A DNA stretch of 64,000 bases from Alligator mississippiensis (GCF_030867095.1 NC_081832.1:59071444-59135443); one strand, 5' to 3'; shown: positions 31,858 through 45,269, numbered from the stretch's first letter. Notes: generated by a model from the letters alone, not told the origin. Numbers and translations: made by a program.

Positions 31858-34856
31858 CAATAAATTTGAAGGCATCTGGGAACTAGAGCCAGAGCTCCAT
31901 GTGCTGGGTGGGAGCCTCCTGTCTGAAGCTTCTCCTCTTCCTGGAGCAGGACAGCAGGAGCAGAAGCTGCAGTTGGAGGCAATGGGAGCAGAACAGCCCT
32001 GCTGGCCGTGGTCCCAGCCAGAGCTCAGCTTCTGGTGTAGCTGTTCCCAGTGGGGCTACAGCTAGTGGGGTGCTGCTCTGCTCCCCTTTGGGCGGGCTGG
32101 GAGGAAGCTTCCACGAGGTGAGGGGAGCAGAGCAGCATCTGGCTGGCTGTAGCTGCACTGGAAACATCCCTGCCAGGAGCGGTGCGCTGGCTGGGGTCCA
32201 GCCCTGCAGGTGCCAGCAGGAGCATGGTGTGGACTGCCTGTGTGGGAGCGGGTGCGGCTTGGCCCTATGTGGAGCACCATGGGGCAGCCACGAGCTGGAT
32301 CCAGTCAGTTGGCAGGCTAGATCCGGCCCACGGGCCGTATTTTGCTCACCCCTGAGCTAGAATATATTAAACTTCAGCTAAATTTCCCAGAGAATTTTAG
32401 CTCTAAAACTTGCTTGTTGTTAGATGTAGTGGGAAGTTCTAGTGTATTCCACTTAAGACACATTGTGTATGTGCCTCGGGAGGAAGTCTCTGCCATTCCT
32501 GTAAACTGGAGGGTGTGGGTGTCACTGGATATAATGGTATTTTCATGGAGTTCCATTGATGCACAAGTGGAGCACTTCATAAATTGGGTAAAAGTTCATA
32601 ATTGCTCATCCTGTAATTATGTACAAGCTACTTCTTTGCTTTTTACATGCTGGACTGTGTTGAAGAGGAGTGAGAGGGAGAGTGTTGGCTGTAAATTGGT
32701 CAAAAAGGGAGCTACGTTTTGATATCCTCTTTGAAAAAAGGTCCGTTAGCATTGTGTTCCTCTTAGTCTAGCACTTCAATGATAATAGTGGGGTTAAATC
32801 CAAATCTGCATAACCCTGTATCCTAAACGGTCCATTTGACACTTCAGTTTCTAACAGATACAGTCAGAAACCTTAACTGGGGCCTGTTGCAGATGAGGGC
32901 AAAACATGGTTGGTTGTAAGATCTTTATGTACATTCCTGTAGTCTGAACAAACAAATACTGGTGGTCCTCTCCAAAGTGTCAGTGTGGTCATTTCTCTGA
33001 GTCTTCTCATGGGAGTGAGTTTGCAATAATCTGTGCTGTGACTAGTAAAACCCAAAGCCTCAGATGTACTTTAGTACCCAGTTTTTCATAAACGTGGTGT
33101 CTGACACTTAACCTTTCTGCCCCAGCTGCCAACCGTCTAAGAATAGAAACACTTCCTAAAATACTTCCTACAAATGCTTTTTGTAACTAAAAGGCACACT
33201 ATTACAATTTGTGCAGAAGTTGATTGTTAGTGTCAGTGGGAAATAGCATGCCATCAGTTTCATGCTTGCAATTTTGTTCTGCATTTGGTGGCATGCTGTG
33301 TGGAGCTTTCTGTAAGTAAGCATGAAAATGGTGTGCCTAGTGAAAAATGTCCTGAAACTAATTTTTTAGATGCAAAAAACAAAAACCAGAGATGGACCAA
33401 TTCTCACTCCACACCCCCAGAAATAAAAGCCTAAGATCATGTGGTTGTTCTCCAGTTGCTTCTGAAAAAAATTCTTTTTTATTTAAACAGTGTCTATCAA
33501 AAAGGAATTAAATCCAAGGCAGAACATTTCTTGTGTTCATGCTCTATGCAGAAATTAAATATTAGACAAAATTAGAACTTTCTTTCCCAGACGGGAGATG
33601 TGCTGGGTGAAATAAAACTATGCAGAAGAACTTTCAAGGTTCTTTCCTCAAACTGTTTCCTTACCTGTTATTTATGGGTGCATGTTTTTTCCTTAACTGA
33701 CAACAGTTTTGTATATGTGGTGTAGACTACTACTTACTTTTACTAGATTTGTCATTGCACAGTTCTCAGTGCATACCTTCTATCCTCATTTGTAATAGCA
33801 AGTACAGAGGGCCAGAGGGGAAAAAACCTAATGAAGACTTATTGGTTCGTGTTGGCTTCTGGACTTAAATTATTGCAGAATCATTGTATTAATACCTTTC
33901 AAACCTACCTGGGAACTGGCTGTGATAAATTGCATCTAGTTTTAGATAATAAAAACCATAAAAAGTTAGGGTTAAAAGGGACCTCAGAAGGTCATCTAGT
34001 CCAGCTCCCTGCTCAAAGCAGGACCATCTCCAAGTAGATCATCCCAGCCAAAGCTTTGTCTAGCCAAGTCTTGAAAGCCTCCAAGGATGGAGCTTCTACC
34101 ACCTCCCTGGGTAACCTGTTCCAGTGTTTTTATTACCCTCGTAGTAAGAAAATTCTTCCTAATATCTAACCTAAACTTCCCCTGCTGCAACTTGAGACGA
34201 TTGCTTCTTGTTTTGCAATTGCTGAGAACAGTCTAGCGTCTTCCTTTTTCAAACCCTGCTTCAGGTAGTTGAAGGCTGTTATTAAGTCCCCTCTCAGTCT
34301 CCTCCTCTCTAAACTAAATAAGCCCAGTTTCCTCAGTCTTTCCTCGTAAGTCATGTCCTCCAGCCCCTTCACCATTTTTATTGCTTTCTGCTGGACTCTC
34401 TCTCCAATTTGTCCACATCCTTTCTGTAGTGGGGGAGCCCAAAACTGAACACAATACTCCAGATATGGCCTCACCAGTGCTGAACAGAGGGGAAGAATCA
34501 CTTCACTTGATCTACTGGTAACATGCCTACCAATGCAGCCCAGTATGCCATTAGCCTTCCTGGCAACAAGGGCACACTGCTGGCTCATATTCAGCTTATT
34601 GTCCACTATAACCCCCAGGTCCTCTTCTGCAGAGCTGCTGCCCCGCCGGTCGGCCCCCAGTCTGTACTGGTGCACGGGATTGTTCCATCCTAAGTGCAGG
34701 ACTTTGCAGTTGTCCTTATTGAACCTCATGAGATTCCTTTTGGCCCAGTCTTCCAATTTGTCTCAGTCACTCTGAATTATAGCCCTACCTGTCAGCATAT
34801 CTATTACTCCCCCCCAGCTTGGTGTTATCTGCAGACTTGCTGAGGGTGCACTCTGC

Positions 34857-35087
34857 CAGGGGTTTTCAACCTTTTTGGATCAGTGTACCCCCGGAGGCCA
34901 GGGGGCAGTGTGCGGCTGAACACAGTGGCAGCAGCTGCTGCATGCAAGCTTTCCCCGCATCCGACTGGGTGGGCAGTGCCGGAGCGGCAGCATGGAATGG
35001 TGTGTGGTGGCACTCCATCCCCACTTGCCTGCATGTACCCGCTAGGGCCTTCTCAAGTACCCCTAGTACTTGTCAAGACAACCCCTG
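34857..35087. mobile_element. hAT-type element nested in CR1
   Basis: This 231-bp insert begins CAGGGGTTTTCAACC and ends GACAACCCCTG, hAT-like inverted ends. CR1 sequence resumes on both sides (GAGGGTGCACTCTG before; CATCTTCCAAGTTGTTGATG after). The 8-bp flanks match only 4 of 8, so the target duplication is decayed. The insertion must postdate the CR1. Confidence 0.78.
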
Positions 35088-35415
35088 CTTTATACCATCT
35101 TCCAAGTTGTTGATGAACACATTGAACAAAACCGGCCCCAGGACCAACCCCCGGAGCACTTCACTTAATACTGTTGGCCAACTAGACATCAAGCCATTGA
35201 TTACCACCCTCTGAGCCTGATGCTCCAGCCAGTTTTCTAACCATCTTAGTCCATTCATTCAGCCTCTACTTCCTTAGATTGCCTGCAAGGTTATTGTGGG
35301 AGACCGTATCAAAAGCCTTGCTAAAATCAAGGTATGCCACATCCACTGGTTTCCCTGCATCCACAGAGCTAGTCACCTCATCATGGAAAGCAATCAGGTT
35401 GGTCAGGCATGACTT

Positions 35416-36188
35416 CGGCCCTATCCGGCTGCTGTATCTCTGAATCCAAATCAATTTGGAGAGACTTGGAGATTCATATCAGCTAGAGAGAGGCAGGCAC
35501 AGCTGGGCGGCTGCAGGTTCTCCCACAGCTCCTCCGGCTGTTCCTGCCCCTCCCTGGGCTGGGGGAGACACAGAAGTCCCCGTGGCTGCCCTGCCTTGCC
35601 CTATCCCCCACCTAGCCCCAGCCTCCTGGCATGTTTTAAAACAAACAAAAAACCCCACACTCCCCAGCTGCAGCAGTGGTGATCGGGGGGGCCTTTAGGG
35701 GCTCATACCAGAACCCCCCTGCACAGTGGAGGGGGCAGTGAGGATCATCTTCCCCCTGCTTGGCAGCTGCATGGCAGCTGTCGCATCTCATAGGTGCAGC
35801 GCAGCTCAGCAGGGTGCTGTGCACTGTTTGGGAGCTGGGGCAGCTCCAGCAGTCACCCAGAGCCTGGCACTGCTCAGCTCCAGCGGCCTCAGCTCCCAGA
35901 CAGTGCGCAAGGCCCTGCTGAGCCGCGCTGCACTTGCGCCATGGGGCAGCTGCTGCATGGGTGCTTGGGGGGGGGGGGGCAGCTCCTGCTGCCCCTCACT
36001 GCCCTGTGAAGTGTGGTGGGGCTCTGCCACGAACCCTCAGAGGCCTCAATCATTGCTACTGTAGCCGGTGAGTGTGGTGCCAGGGTGAGGGATAGGGCTG
36101 GGTAGGGCAGCCATGGGGACTTCTCCTGTGTCTCCCTGCACCTGGGGAGAGGTAGGCACAGCCAGAGAAGCTGCAGGAGAACCAGCCT
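35416..36188. mobile_element. 773-bp DNA element nested in CR1
   Basis: CR1 text breaks after CATGACTT (35408-35415) and resumes at AATGACTT (36189-36196), a 7-of-8 target duplication. The insert has long inverted arms: AGAGGCAGGCACAGC..GGCTGCAGG and GGGGAGACACAGAAGTCCCC near the left are complementary to right-hand GGGGACTTCTCCTGTGTCTCC and GAGGTAGGCACAGCC..GCTGCAGG. The interior is GC-rich with no transposase frame. The superfamily is not certain; the 8-bp duplication suggests hAT. Confidence 0.75.
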
Positions 36189-37680
36189 AATGACTTGCCC
36201 CTGGTGAATCTATGCTGACCGTTCCTAATTGCCTTCTCCAAGTGCTTTGAGATGGATTTCTTGAGGATCTGCTCCATGATTTTTAGAGGGACTGAGGTGA
36301 GGCTTACTGGTATGTAGTTCCTTGGATGCTCCTTTTCCCCATTCTTAAATATGGGCACTATGTTTACCTTTTTTCTTATCATCCTGGACCTTTTCCAATT
36401 GCCATGAGTTTTCAAAGGTGATGGCCAGTGGCTCTGTAATCACATCAGCCAACTCCCTCAGCATCCTTGGGTGCATCCCATCTGGCCCCATGGACTTGTA
36501 CGCATATAGCTTGTGTAAATAGTCCCTAACCTGTCCTTTCACTACTGAGGGCTGCTCACCTCTTCCTCAAACTGTGCTGCCAAGTGCAGTAGTTTGGGTG
36601 CTGACTTTGCCTGTAAAGACTGAAGCAAAAAAGGCATTGAGCACTTCAGCCTTTTCTGCATCTGGTTGCACGGCTGAAGTGCTCAATGTCTTTTTTTGGT
36701 CACAAAGATGCCTCCCCCATTCAGTAAGGGACCCACAGTTCTCCTGATCCTCCTCTTGCTACCAACATACTTGTAGAAACCCTTCTTGTACCTTCACATT
36801 CCTTGCTAGCTGCAACTCCAATTGCTCCTTGGCCTTCCTGATTTCATCCCTTCATGCCCAAGCAATGTTCTTATATTTGTCCCTAGTTATTTGTTCCATT
36901 TCTTATATGCTTTCTTTTTTGTGATTTGGTTTACTTAAGAATTCCCTGATAAGCCAAACTGGTCTTCTGCCATACTTGCTAGTCTTCCTGCGCATCAGGA
37001 TGGTTTGTTCCTGCACTTTCAGTAAGGCTTCTTTAAAGTACAGCCAGCTCTCCTGGACTCGGCTCCCCCTTCCCAGGGGCTCCTGCCAAAGAGTTCCCTG
37101 AGGGAGTTGGAGTCTAGTTTTCTGAAATCCAGGGTCCTTATTCTGCTGCTTTCCATCCTTCCTTTCCTCAGGATCCTGAACTCAATCATCTTATGGTCAC
37201 TGCTGCCCAAGCTGCCATCTACTCGTACAATTCCCCACCAATTCTTGACCTGCTGCTCAAACAGGGAAGAAGAGCACAAACCTTGGTTGGCCTGCTTCAG
37301 CACTTGTACGAGGAAGTTGTCCCCAACACTCTCCAAAAACTTCCTGGCTTGTCTGCGCACTGCTGTTATTGCCTTCCCAGCAGATGTCAGGGTGATTGAA
37401 GTCCCCCATAAGAACCAGTCTGTGATTGGGAAACTTCCACCAGCTGTTTGAAGAAAGCCTCATCCACCATTTCATCCTGGTTTGGTGCTCTGCAGCAAAC
37501 TCCCACCACAACATCACCCTTTCTCCTTTGACCCTATTGCAGGGGCTCTCAACAGGCCTATCTCCAGTTTCATACCAGGGCTCTAAGCAATCATATGGCT
37601 CTCTTACATCGTGTGCAACTTTAATCTTCCACTGGATGGAGTAGCATCTTCGAAATCTACTTGAAATTTCTTTTGCAACT

Positions 37681-37720
37681 TTTTTTTTTTTTTAAGAGGG
37701 GGTGTGTGTGTGTGTTTAAA
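37681..37720. repeat. poly-T and (TG)n simple repeat
   Basis: A T run at 37680-37694 is followed by GAGGGGG(TG)7, just beyond the CR1 5' break. Confidence 0.85.
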
Positions 37721-39353
37721 CCGCTCACAACCAAATCTTTTTGTCACTAACAATCACCACTGGGTGAGTTATGAAGTGCTGCATTGTCTGTTGGATTCCT
37801 TTTGCCTCTCCACAAAAATGATGGTGGGATCTGAAGGTGTTAGTGTGATCTCAACTAAAAACACTTTAGGATTTTGAAGTGTAACAGCTAGTATGCATTA
37901 ACGTAAAGTGCAATTTCAGCACCTACTCTGCTTAGCCAGACTTAGTAAAGCAAAATTTTTCTGAGGGCAAACAGGCCTGTTCAACTTCTAAGCAGCTGGC
38001 AGCCACACAAGCACAACCCATGGGCCCACAGGTCACAACCCCTACCACCATCACCACCTGCAGCTGCTGTATCCTGGGCTTCCCTAGCAGAGTGGCCTGC
38101 CCCCTAGGACAGGAGTAGGAGGTAGAAACTGAGGAAGGGAGGGAGAGCCTACAGACAGCAGCTGCAGCAGCCAGAGCAATAGGGGAACAGCACGTTAACC
38201 CCTCATGGGCCACCAGTTGAGCAGCAGTGTGAGCTAGAGTTCTTGATACTCTTGTTTCTGAGATACAGTGGTTGTATTTTCCAGGTTGGAATTACTGCCC
38301 ACATTCTAAACAAATTCTGCTTTATTTCTGGAATAATGATTTACTATTATAACATGACTTTAGATGCTAATTTTTTGATGGTATTTGGTTCTGTTAGATA
38401 CATACTTGGTTTTGGGAAAAGATGCAAGGAAAAGGAATTCAGCACTGGAAATCTGTATTGTTGAATAGGCCAGGAAAATTTACCTGAGAAGAAAAGCAGA
38501 TGTCTCTATTGAAATAAATCCTTTGTCATTTAAGAATTACCAATCCATATATCTCTCCTCTTTTAGAAGAGGAGAAAGATCTTCTTAATGGTGTCACAAC
38601 TGACCAAACTTGTATGGTGCCAGCTCACTATAGAAATACATTTTGTTGCCCCCCTCCCTCCCCTCCCGTCCCTTTTTAAGAGAATGATTCTTTCAAATTA
38701 AATCAAGTTTAATAAGCAAGAAATTGATGCTGGTGAAAAGCAAATCCAGTTCTGCCACATTTCAGATTGTAGCTCTGAACTTCAATGGTTAAACTTCTGG
38801 TGGTATTTTCAACTTATGATCTAGGATCAATTCCGAAGTGCATTTGCCTAGGTCAGTTAGAGCTCCATTTTAAAAAACTTTGATGGGAGTCAGATGAAAT
38901 CCTTTCTATCTAATGAAGATGATGGATGGTGTTAAGTAAAACAGTCAAGTCACTTCATGATGGTTTGTGTCCGATGAATGAATGCCTGGATGTCTTTTCA
39001 GATGTGATTACCAAGGAAGATTTGTCCTCTTTAGCATCACTTACAAATATTTACGTTGAAAGGTCAGATCCTTCAGTTGGTAGATGAGTCCTAAATTGTC
39101 CTCAGCCTTAATCAGGACTATGGCTTTTTAGTTGGTTACAGACGGACAATATTCTTGCATTTCAAGATTAGTCTCTGGCCCCTTAAACACTTTGTATTCT
39201 GTATCTTTCTGAGTGGGAGTGTGTGTCACTGAATATGCTAAACAATGTTAATTTAAATTATTTCTAAAGCACCTTTGACCTTCAGCAAGATGTGATGCTG
39301 CTTTTAGCATTTCAGTGCGGCAGTAGCTTCACGTGTATACAGTAACTCAAACA

Positions 39354-39697
39354 AAGGGTGCCTGTAGATGTGCAGGGAGGCTGCTCTGATGTGCAGTAAA
39401 AGCAGACTTGATTAATCAAGCCTGCTTGATTAATCAAGATTGCTAGAGTGTGCTAATCGGTGTGTGATCTAGCCCAGCCTCTGCATCTTGTGTGTCGGCA
39501 TCCATGTGCTTCGAAATGGTGGTGGAGGTGATTTTAACTAAATGTCATTGAATGAGCTTTAGTTAAAGTGCCCTGCTGCCATTTTGAAGTGAGATGACAA
39601 GATGTTGCAGGTGCTTTAGAGGGGCTCTAAGCCTTTTTAATTAAAGTGCTGCCCCTCCCCCCACCACCTCTGGTACACATGTGAAAATGCCCATAGT
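39354..39697 (+). mobile_element. palindromic MITE, copy B
   Basis: This ~344-bp copy of the family at 23144 is in the same orientation: GCTGCTCTGATGTGCAGTA, GACTTGATTAATCAAGCCTG, CATCTTGTGTGTCGGCATCC, a central GAATGAGCTTTAGTTAAAG and an inverted right half. It carries an extra duplication of TTGATTAATCAAG. Confidence 0.82.
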
Positions 39698-40429
39698 TGC
39701 CAGGACAGATGTAAAACATTAGGTCAAAGAATATATGGAAACAACATATGAGAGTGCTACTCCACAGGCCAGTCGCATCAATAGAGAATATTTCAACTTT
39801 TATGGACAAATCTGGCTTAGCTATTACCACTCCCTAATATAGTCACCCCTCTCAGTTTAACTGGACCCCGATTGCATTGCAAAAGTATCCCAAAATGTCG
39901 GAAACATACAAGAAGGAAATTCTTCTATGAAGGCCTTTAGGGTTTGTTTTTTTTTTAATTTTTTGTTTTGTTTGTTTTTTGTTTTAAGCCAAAATTCTCA
40001 GAGTAGTTAGAACTCTGATCAATGTAACTTTGCTTGAATCACCTGCCTTGACTTGCTGTACGTTTCTTCGTTGTAAACTCAGGTGCCATAAGTCCCTACT
40101 CTCTGTGCTGGTATTAACTGTTCTAGTGTCAGTATAACCTACTCTCTATGGAAAACCTCTTGAATGTATTTAAGGTAAACCTTGTCTGTGAAAGTGTAGC
40201 ATCATCTTTAGCCACAAAGAACTTGGATTTAAGATGTAAATTCTCGAGCCCTTCCCTTCTAGCCTTTCTTATTCCCTGGGGACAACACCACTATCCTACT
40301 GACACTTTGCACATTGTTTTGGTGTCAGCGCTCCCTTGGCGCACTCTGGATCCAAGTTATATCTAAGTCTGCCGTTTTCTCTGTATAACACTTATAAGAA
40401 GCCACCGTGTAGATAGATAACAAAAGATG

Positions 40430-41050
40430 AACTTCTCCCATTTGGACTCTAATCTTTTGTCTTGGTTACTGCAACATCCTTTTGTACCCTTGATAAAAGT
40501 TTCTTATCCTGCTGTTAGCCATCTAGAATTCAGCTGCAAAGATCAGTTTCTCAGTCCGTTGCTTTGACCATGTTGCCTCTGTTGGAATCTATTTTGGCTT
40601 TCCCTTTTCTATAGAATTAAATATAAACTACATGCCTTGCTTCTGAGGCCTTTCATGGTCTCTTCTAATTCCTGTTTAATAATGGACTGCAAATTCCTGG
40701 TGGGGGGTGGGTTGTCCCTGATGCTAGCTTCCATCATTAACTAGTTCAGCTTCTGAACAGGCACTTTTTCCCACTTGAGGAGCAGCTTGAAAATATTTAC
40801 AAGCCTCATGCTTTATCCTCTTTCACATCTCTCCCTGAAGCTCCTGGGTTGTGATGCTGCTGGTATCTACCAAGACTGCTGTCTTATCATGGTGATAAAT
40901 AAGGTCTCGTTGCTTCTTTGAGCATCTCTCTCAGAAAAATACTTGTATTGTAAACTTCTTGCAGCATCTGTGTTCTGTTTGCAGAGCATTTAATATAAGT
41001 CCTGGCCCATGGCTTAGACTCCCAGTGCTATGGTAGTAAAATAGAATTTA
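40430..41050 (+). mobile_element. ancient L2/L3-like LINE 3' region
   Basis: A CTGCAACATCCTTTTGTACC, GCTGCAAAGATCAGTTTCTC, CTTTGACCATGTTGCC, ATATAAACTACATGCCTT, GGCCTTTCATGG order, ending with TATTGTAAACTTCTTGCAGC and CTGTGTTCTGTTTGCAGAGC, is the pattern of an old L2/CR1-group LINE end. It is too diverged to carry an intact frame. Confidence 0.6.
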
Positions 41051-42619
41051 AACATTATCACACCCAAGTCATCAGAGGCTGCTCTGGCATCCTGGCAGTC
41101 CCAACCCCTGCCTTCCAATGTTGGAGTTTTGGAAGACATTACAGCCCTGTCTTTGCTGGGTGTCAGGGATGGAGAATATGTTCACACATGTGGTAAGCAA
41201 CACACAGTAAAGGCCGGTGTGTTACCTTGATGTACTATATTAAACCTATAACTCCCTTGTGTAGGTTCATTGTCATCTGTTAGTTTGCACAGAGCAAGAA
41301 CATGCCTTTTGTTCTTGGCAAAGATGCATTGATGATGATCTACAGCCATACCTAGAACTTAAGTAACAATAGCCAGCTGCTTCATACAAAGCACTGGACA
41401 ACCTAAGCTGTGTATTTTTATTTCTTTAATGTTCTGCTCTTATCAGTGATAGCAGGGCATAGAGTACCAGCACTGTTTGTCCTAGTTTGGTACTGCTGGC
41501 CAATCATAAATGAAGTTTAGCCATTTCTTGTGGTAACTTACCCCTAAAATGTGGTAATCTAAAATGGAAATGCAACTATTTTTAGGTTGGGAGAGGGGGG
41601 AGAGAAACTTAGCTAAATAAAGGCTGCACAGTGGAACTGTAGTTAATCAAGGCAACAACATTTGACACATTGGATGGAGGTGGGAAGAGAAATATTAGGT
41701 TTGCTGTGTATGCTTTGTGAGATCTAGTTATGACCAGGAATTAGCCCCAGGTTGTTTCTGCTTTAGTTCTAGTTTGCTGTCAAACTTCCATCACACTTCT
41801 AACTTCAGGCAGTCAGGTAATTCTGAAAAATGTTTTGAACACATCTCAATAATAGCAGAATATGAGGCATTAAATATTTGATTAGCAGTCAAGATGGACA
41901 GGCTTTTAATTGATCACTGCACTTTTGTGGATCAGCTTCAAGAGTCAGCACTGAAGAAGTTCCATAATCTTTAAATTTTATTGCAGATGTGGCTTCTATC
42001 TAGAGTCTTGCCTGTACACAAAAGCTTAACTTAGGTGTTTTTTTCTTTATCCGAAATTGGCTGGCTTGTCAAGTGCTGTAAGTTAAGCTGGAGTTGTGCG
42101 CACAAGTAAGTGAATTAAACAGAATTAGCAAAAGGCACTGTATTTTTGAAGAATAAGAGCATGCATACAGGTAGCTAATACAATATAGCTTATTTTGCAA
42201 TAATTATTCCAGTCAGTTTCCCTAAGTAGACATGCCCTTGGTGACACAATATAGTGAGAGCAGCCCCAGTGTGGTAACTTGAGCGCTGTATACAGCACAA
42301 CTATCTTGCCCAAGCCTGTAGATAACTTGAGTGAGTTGCTCAAGTTATGTACTTAACATTTTCTGTACTTTAAAGAAGCATAGTCCTTCTTGTTTCTGTC
42401 TAATACATGGCTCTTTAGTTTAGCTTGACTCCTCTTGCAAAAGCTGAAAAAGGTACACTCATTTCAGTGTAAGTACCTATGTCAGGACCACAGCAGTACA
42501 ACCAGGGGTTTAAAATCACCTTGGACTCTGTGGAAAACTTCTTTGTGAAGACAAGGCCTAATAGAGGTAGTTAACACTTCCAAAATGAGATTGGCTTTCT
42601 TGGATCCATTGTGTTAGAG

Positions 42620-43165
42620 CAATGGGTCTCAAGGCACCCCTCCAAAACTTTTAAAAATAGTGTTGCCTAACTTTAAGTAATTTAAATAGATGTATTATAA
42701 TTCAAGTATAATATGCATATTATAGTATAAACTTTAATATCAACATGTTACTAACTGATTATATTGTTACAGTTTTATTCACCCCACTGCCTGCATTGTG
42801 CATCTCCTGGAGAGCCAGGTCAGGAAGCACCTGCAGCAGGAGCATGTGTCCTTGCTGCAGCTTTCCCAGCCTGACCCTGCATGGCCTCTCCTGGAGTTGC
42901 ACACAGCAGATGGAACTATCCCATGTGCTGCAGTTCTTAGGAAGCGTGTTGGAGCCAAACCAGGAAGAACTATAGTAGAAACGGCATGCCTGCTTGCTTG
43001 ATGCAGTGGCCGTTTCTCAGGAGAGATGTTGGAGCTGAACTGGTAAGAGACGCAAGGGCAATCTCACTGCGTGGCGGTGGTCCTGGCATTGCAGCACCCT
43101 TGGTGCTTATGGTGGCAATCTCATGGCACCTCGGGGTTTTGTGGGACCCAGCTTGAGAATCATTG
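42620..43165. mobile_element. hAT-like element, ~546 bp
   Basis: It begins CAATGGGTCTCAAGGCACC and ends GCTTGAGAATCATTG. The ends pair as CAATGxxTCTCAAG, and internal GGCACCCCT and GGCACCTCGG are typical of this hAT group. No clear target duplication is visible. The interior carries no transposase. Confidence 0.6.
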
Positions 43166-45269
43166 CTCTCCTTTGAAACACTGTATTCGTACTTTAGTCA
43201 ACTGACTCTCTGCCCCTGAACAGCAATGTCTAGACATGATGATTTTCTGGCCAGTGTAGTTGTGATTCTCAAAATTCAGCTTTTATTGGTTTCTTGCATC
43301 CATTGCTATTATTTACAAAATGGAAGTGTTTTTTAAATAGGAAGTTAGGTTCTTATTCAGAGTTCATAGGCAAAATGCTTGCTGGGAGCCCTTGTTTGAG
43401 TGGGGTTTTTTTGTTTGTTTGGGAAGGAAGGAATCTTGAAATCCTTAGTTGCCAGAAGTAATAAAACTTTTCAGAAGGTAGGAATGCGTTCAGGTTGACT
43501 TGTATAATGGTCTAAAAATTTAGCGTGAAGCTGTTGGAAACCAAGTGTTTGCACCAGGAGTTTACTGGATTCTGTTCTGGCCCTGCAGATGTAGGTTGCG
43601 TAGACTGACTGAAATACCAGGGTAGAAAGCAATTGAAAAATCAACTTGATGGGTATTTTATGGCTATGAAACAATGGGGGGAAAAACATGTTGCATTGTT
43701 TCCCTTTTTTAATAAATCATTACTGGTGGAGGACTTTTTTTATAATCCTCCAGGGAAGGCTGCCCCAGGTTTCAAAGGGCTGTTTGCTTGTCCACAGCAT
43801 GCGGCTGTTGAGTCTGGAATGTGGTCTTTCTCCGCCTCTTTTTAAAAGGCATGGGAATCGATCATCCATAACAGTGCTCTGCTTGCTGTTTTTGTAAACT
43901 GCTTTTCGTTATGGAGTCTCTTTGATTTCTAGCTATATGCACCCCTCTGAGGCTAATTGTCTTGCTATTTCCCTCTGATAAGTTGAACCTCTTCAAGGAA
44001 TGTCTGGTTTCAGGAGGGATAAAAGGAACATGGATACCCTTGGCTTTAGAGAATGGTATCTTTTTAGTGCTGCAAATGTGCTATGCATGTTACTTGTACT
44101 GTTTACATTTTGGAGACTAAATTGTTATAAATGTTTCTATACCAGCATAAAATATATTTTTAAGGTGGTACAAGTCCATAGACATCATCACAAATCACAA
44201 TGAGATGCACCATGTTCCATTGATCCTTCTAACATGCATTCTGTTCTGATTTCAGCATACCAGCCTCTATTTTCCTTACATTGCAGTCGTGCAAAAATAG
44301 GAAAACATGTCATGGTTTTTAAAACGAAGTAACCCTGATGTTCACCATATTTTGCCAGAACAAGTCATGGTAAAATAGATTGCAAAGTTGTAGTTAAAAA
44401 TTTATATGATCTGGTTTTCTACTAAAAATGAAAATGCGTAAGAGTTTTTTTTTTTTCTCTTTCACTAATGTAGAACTTGTGTGAAAGACTTGAAATGGAA
44501 AATGTTACCCTAACAAAATGTGTGTGTATTTGGGGGGGGTGTTATGTTTAATTGCTTGGGATCAAAAGACCCAGCAAAAATAATTTTTAAATGGGAGGTT
44601 CCAACAACTCACTCCTAATGCTGCTTATTTTTCTGTATTTCTTCTTAGACAATGAACGTAAGCAGTTTCTACCTAGTATTCCCCTTCATATGTTACCACA
44701 TCCCTGCAGTATTTAGTTGTCAAATATCATGGAAGGGCGATTTAGTTTTAAAACTAAATCTTTGACCTTTGTCTTGTTCTGCAAAGGACCTAGCTAACTT
44801 AAGGCGATTTATATATAAAGTATATGCAAAAGTGTGCATGTGTTGGGGGCGGGGCAGAATATTGTGGAAGCATACCTTAGCCTCCCTTAGTGAGTATAAA
44901 ACCAGACTCAGTGTTCTTTTAAAACTAGTCCTTGTGTAATTTTACTTTTCTCTAAGTTCAAGCGGTTTTGGAATTCCTCTTACAGAAAGCACTGGTTTGT
45001 TACTGCTGGGTTAAACTAGAGTTTACTTACAGCGTCTAACCAACAAGGAAAATGAATGAATTAATGACTAATGCGCTAGAAATTAATGCCACCTTCCTCC
45101 CCCTCCAAAGAGGTTGGGCACTAGCCCAGCTCTAATTTTTGCATAAATCTTATTGCTGGTGTTGCTAAGCACTTGCCATAGCAGGTGGTGAGTATTGGTT
45201 TGGACAATCCAGACATTAAAATTAGTGTTTGTTTCAATGCCTCTTTCCCCTCCTATTGTGTTCCCATAG

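Larger units (their letters stand above)
31195..32354. mobile_element. composite hAT-like element with inverted ends and flanks
   Basis: The left end CAGTGGTTGGCAAGG and the right end (complement CAGGGGTGAGCAAAAT) are related inverted ends. Identity continues outward: TATTCTAGCT before the left end is complementary to AGCTAGAATA after the right end. The inside holds a SINE-like fragment (31618-31722), a perfect hairpin (31800-31857) and GC-richer CAG-rich DNA. It may be one element with extended ends or an inverted duplication of one end with its flank. Confidence 0.5.
33955..37548 (-). mobile_element. CR1 LINE, 5'-truncated, with nested insertions
   Basis: Minus-strand translation gives the CR1 ORF2 protein in order from right to left. 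The endonuclease piece (LMGDFNHPDICW motif, about 37257-37517) comes first. It is followed by linker and RT blocks (36056-37360; GPDGMHPRMLRELADV, NYIPVSLTSVPLKIMEQI, AYLDFSKAFDTV at about 35300). The thumb and C-terminal region (DLGVIVDNKLNMSQQC ... ALVRPYLEYCVQFWAP, 34166-34756) comes last. The 3' UTR ends near 33955. Frameshifts and stops show it is dead. Two DNA elements interrupt it (34857-35087 and 35416-36188). CR1 is the dominant LINE of sauropsids. Confidence 0.93.
24662..45269 (+). other. CCNJL: CCNJL intron, 20.6 kb, phase 0
   Basis: This 20,608-bp GT-AG intron (donor GTTGGA, acceptor TTCCCATAG) lies between the first two coding exons. It carries simple repeats, SINE-like and hAT elements, a CR1 LINE on the minus strand, L2-like tails and one palindromic MITE. 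I see no other host exon. Stretches without a listed feature (27.1-28.4, 32.4-33.9, 37.7-39.3, 41.1-42.6 and 43.2-45.2 kb) show nothing recognisable. Confidence 0.88.
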
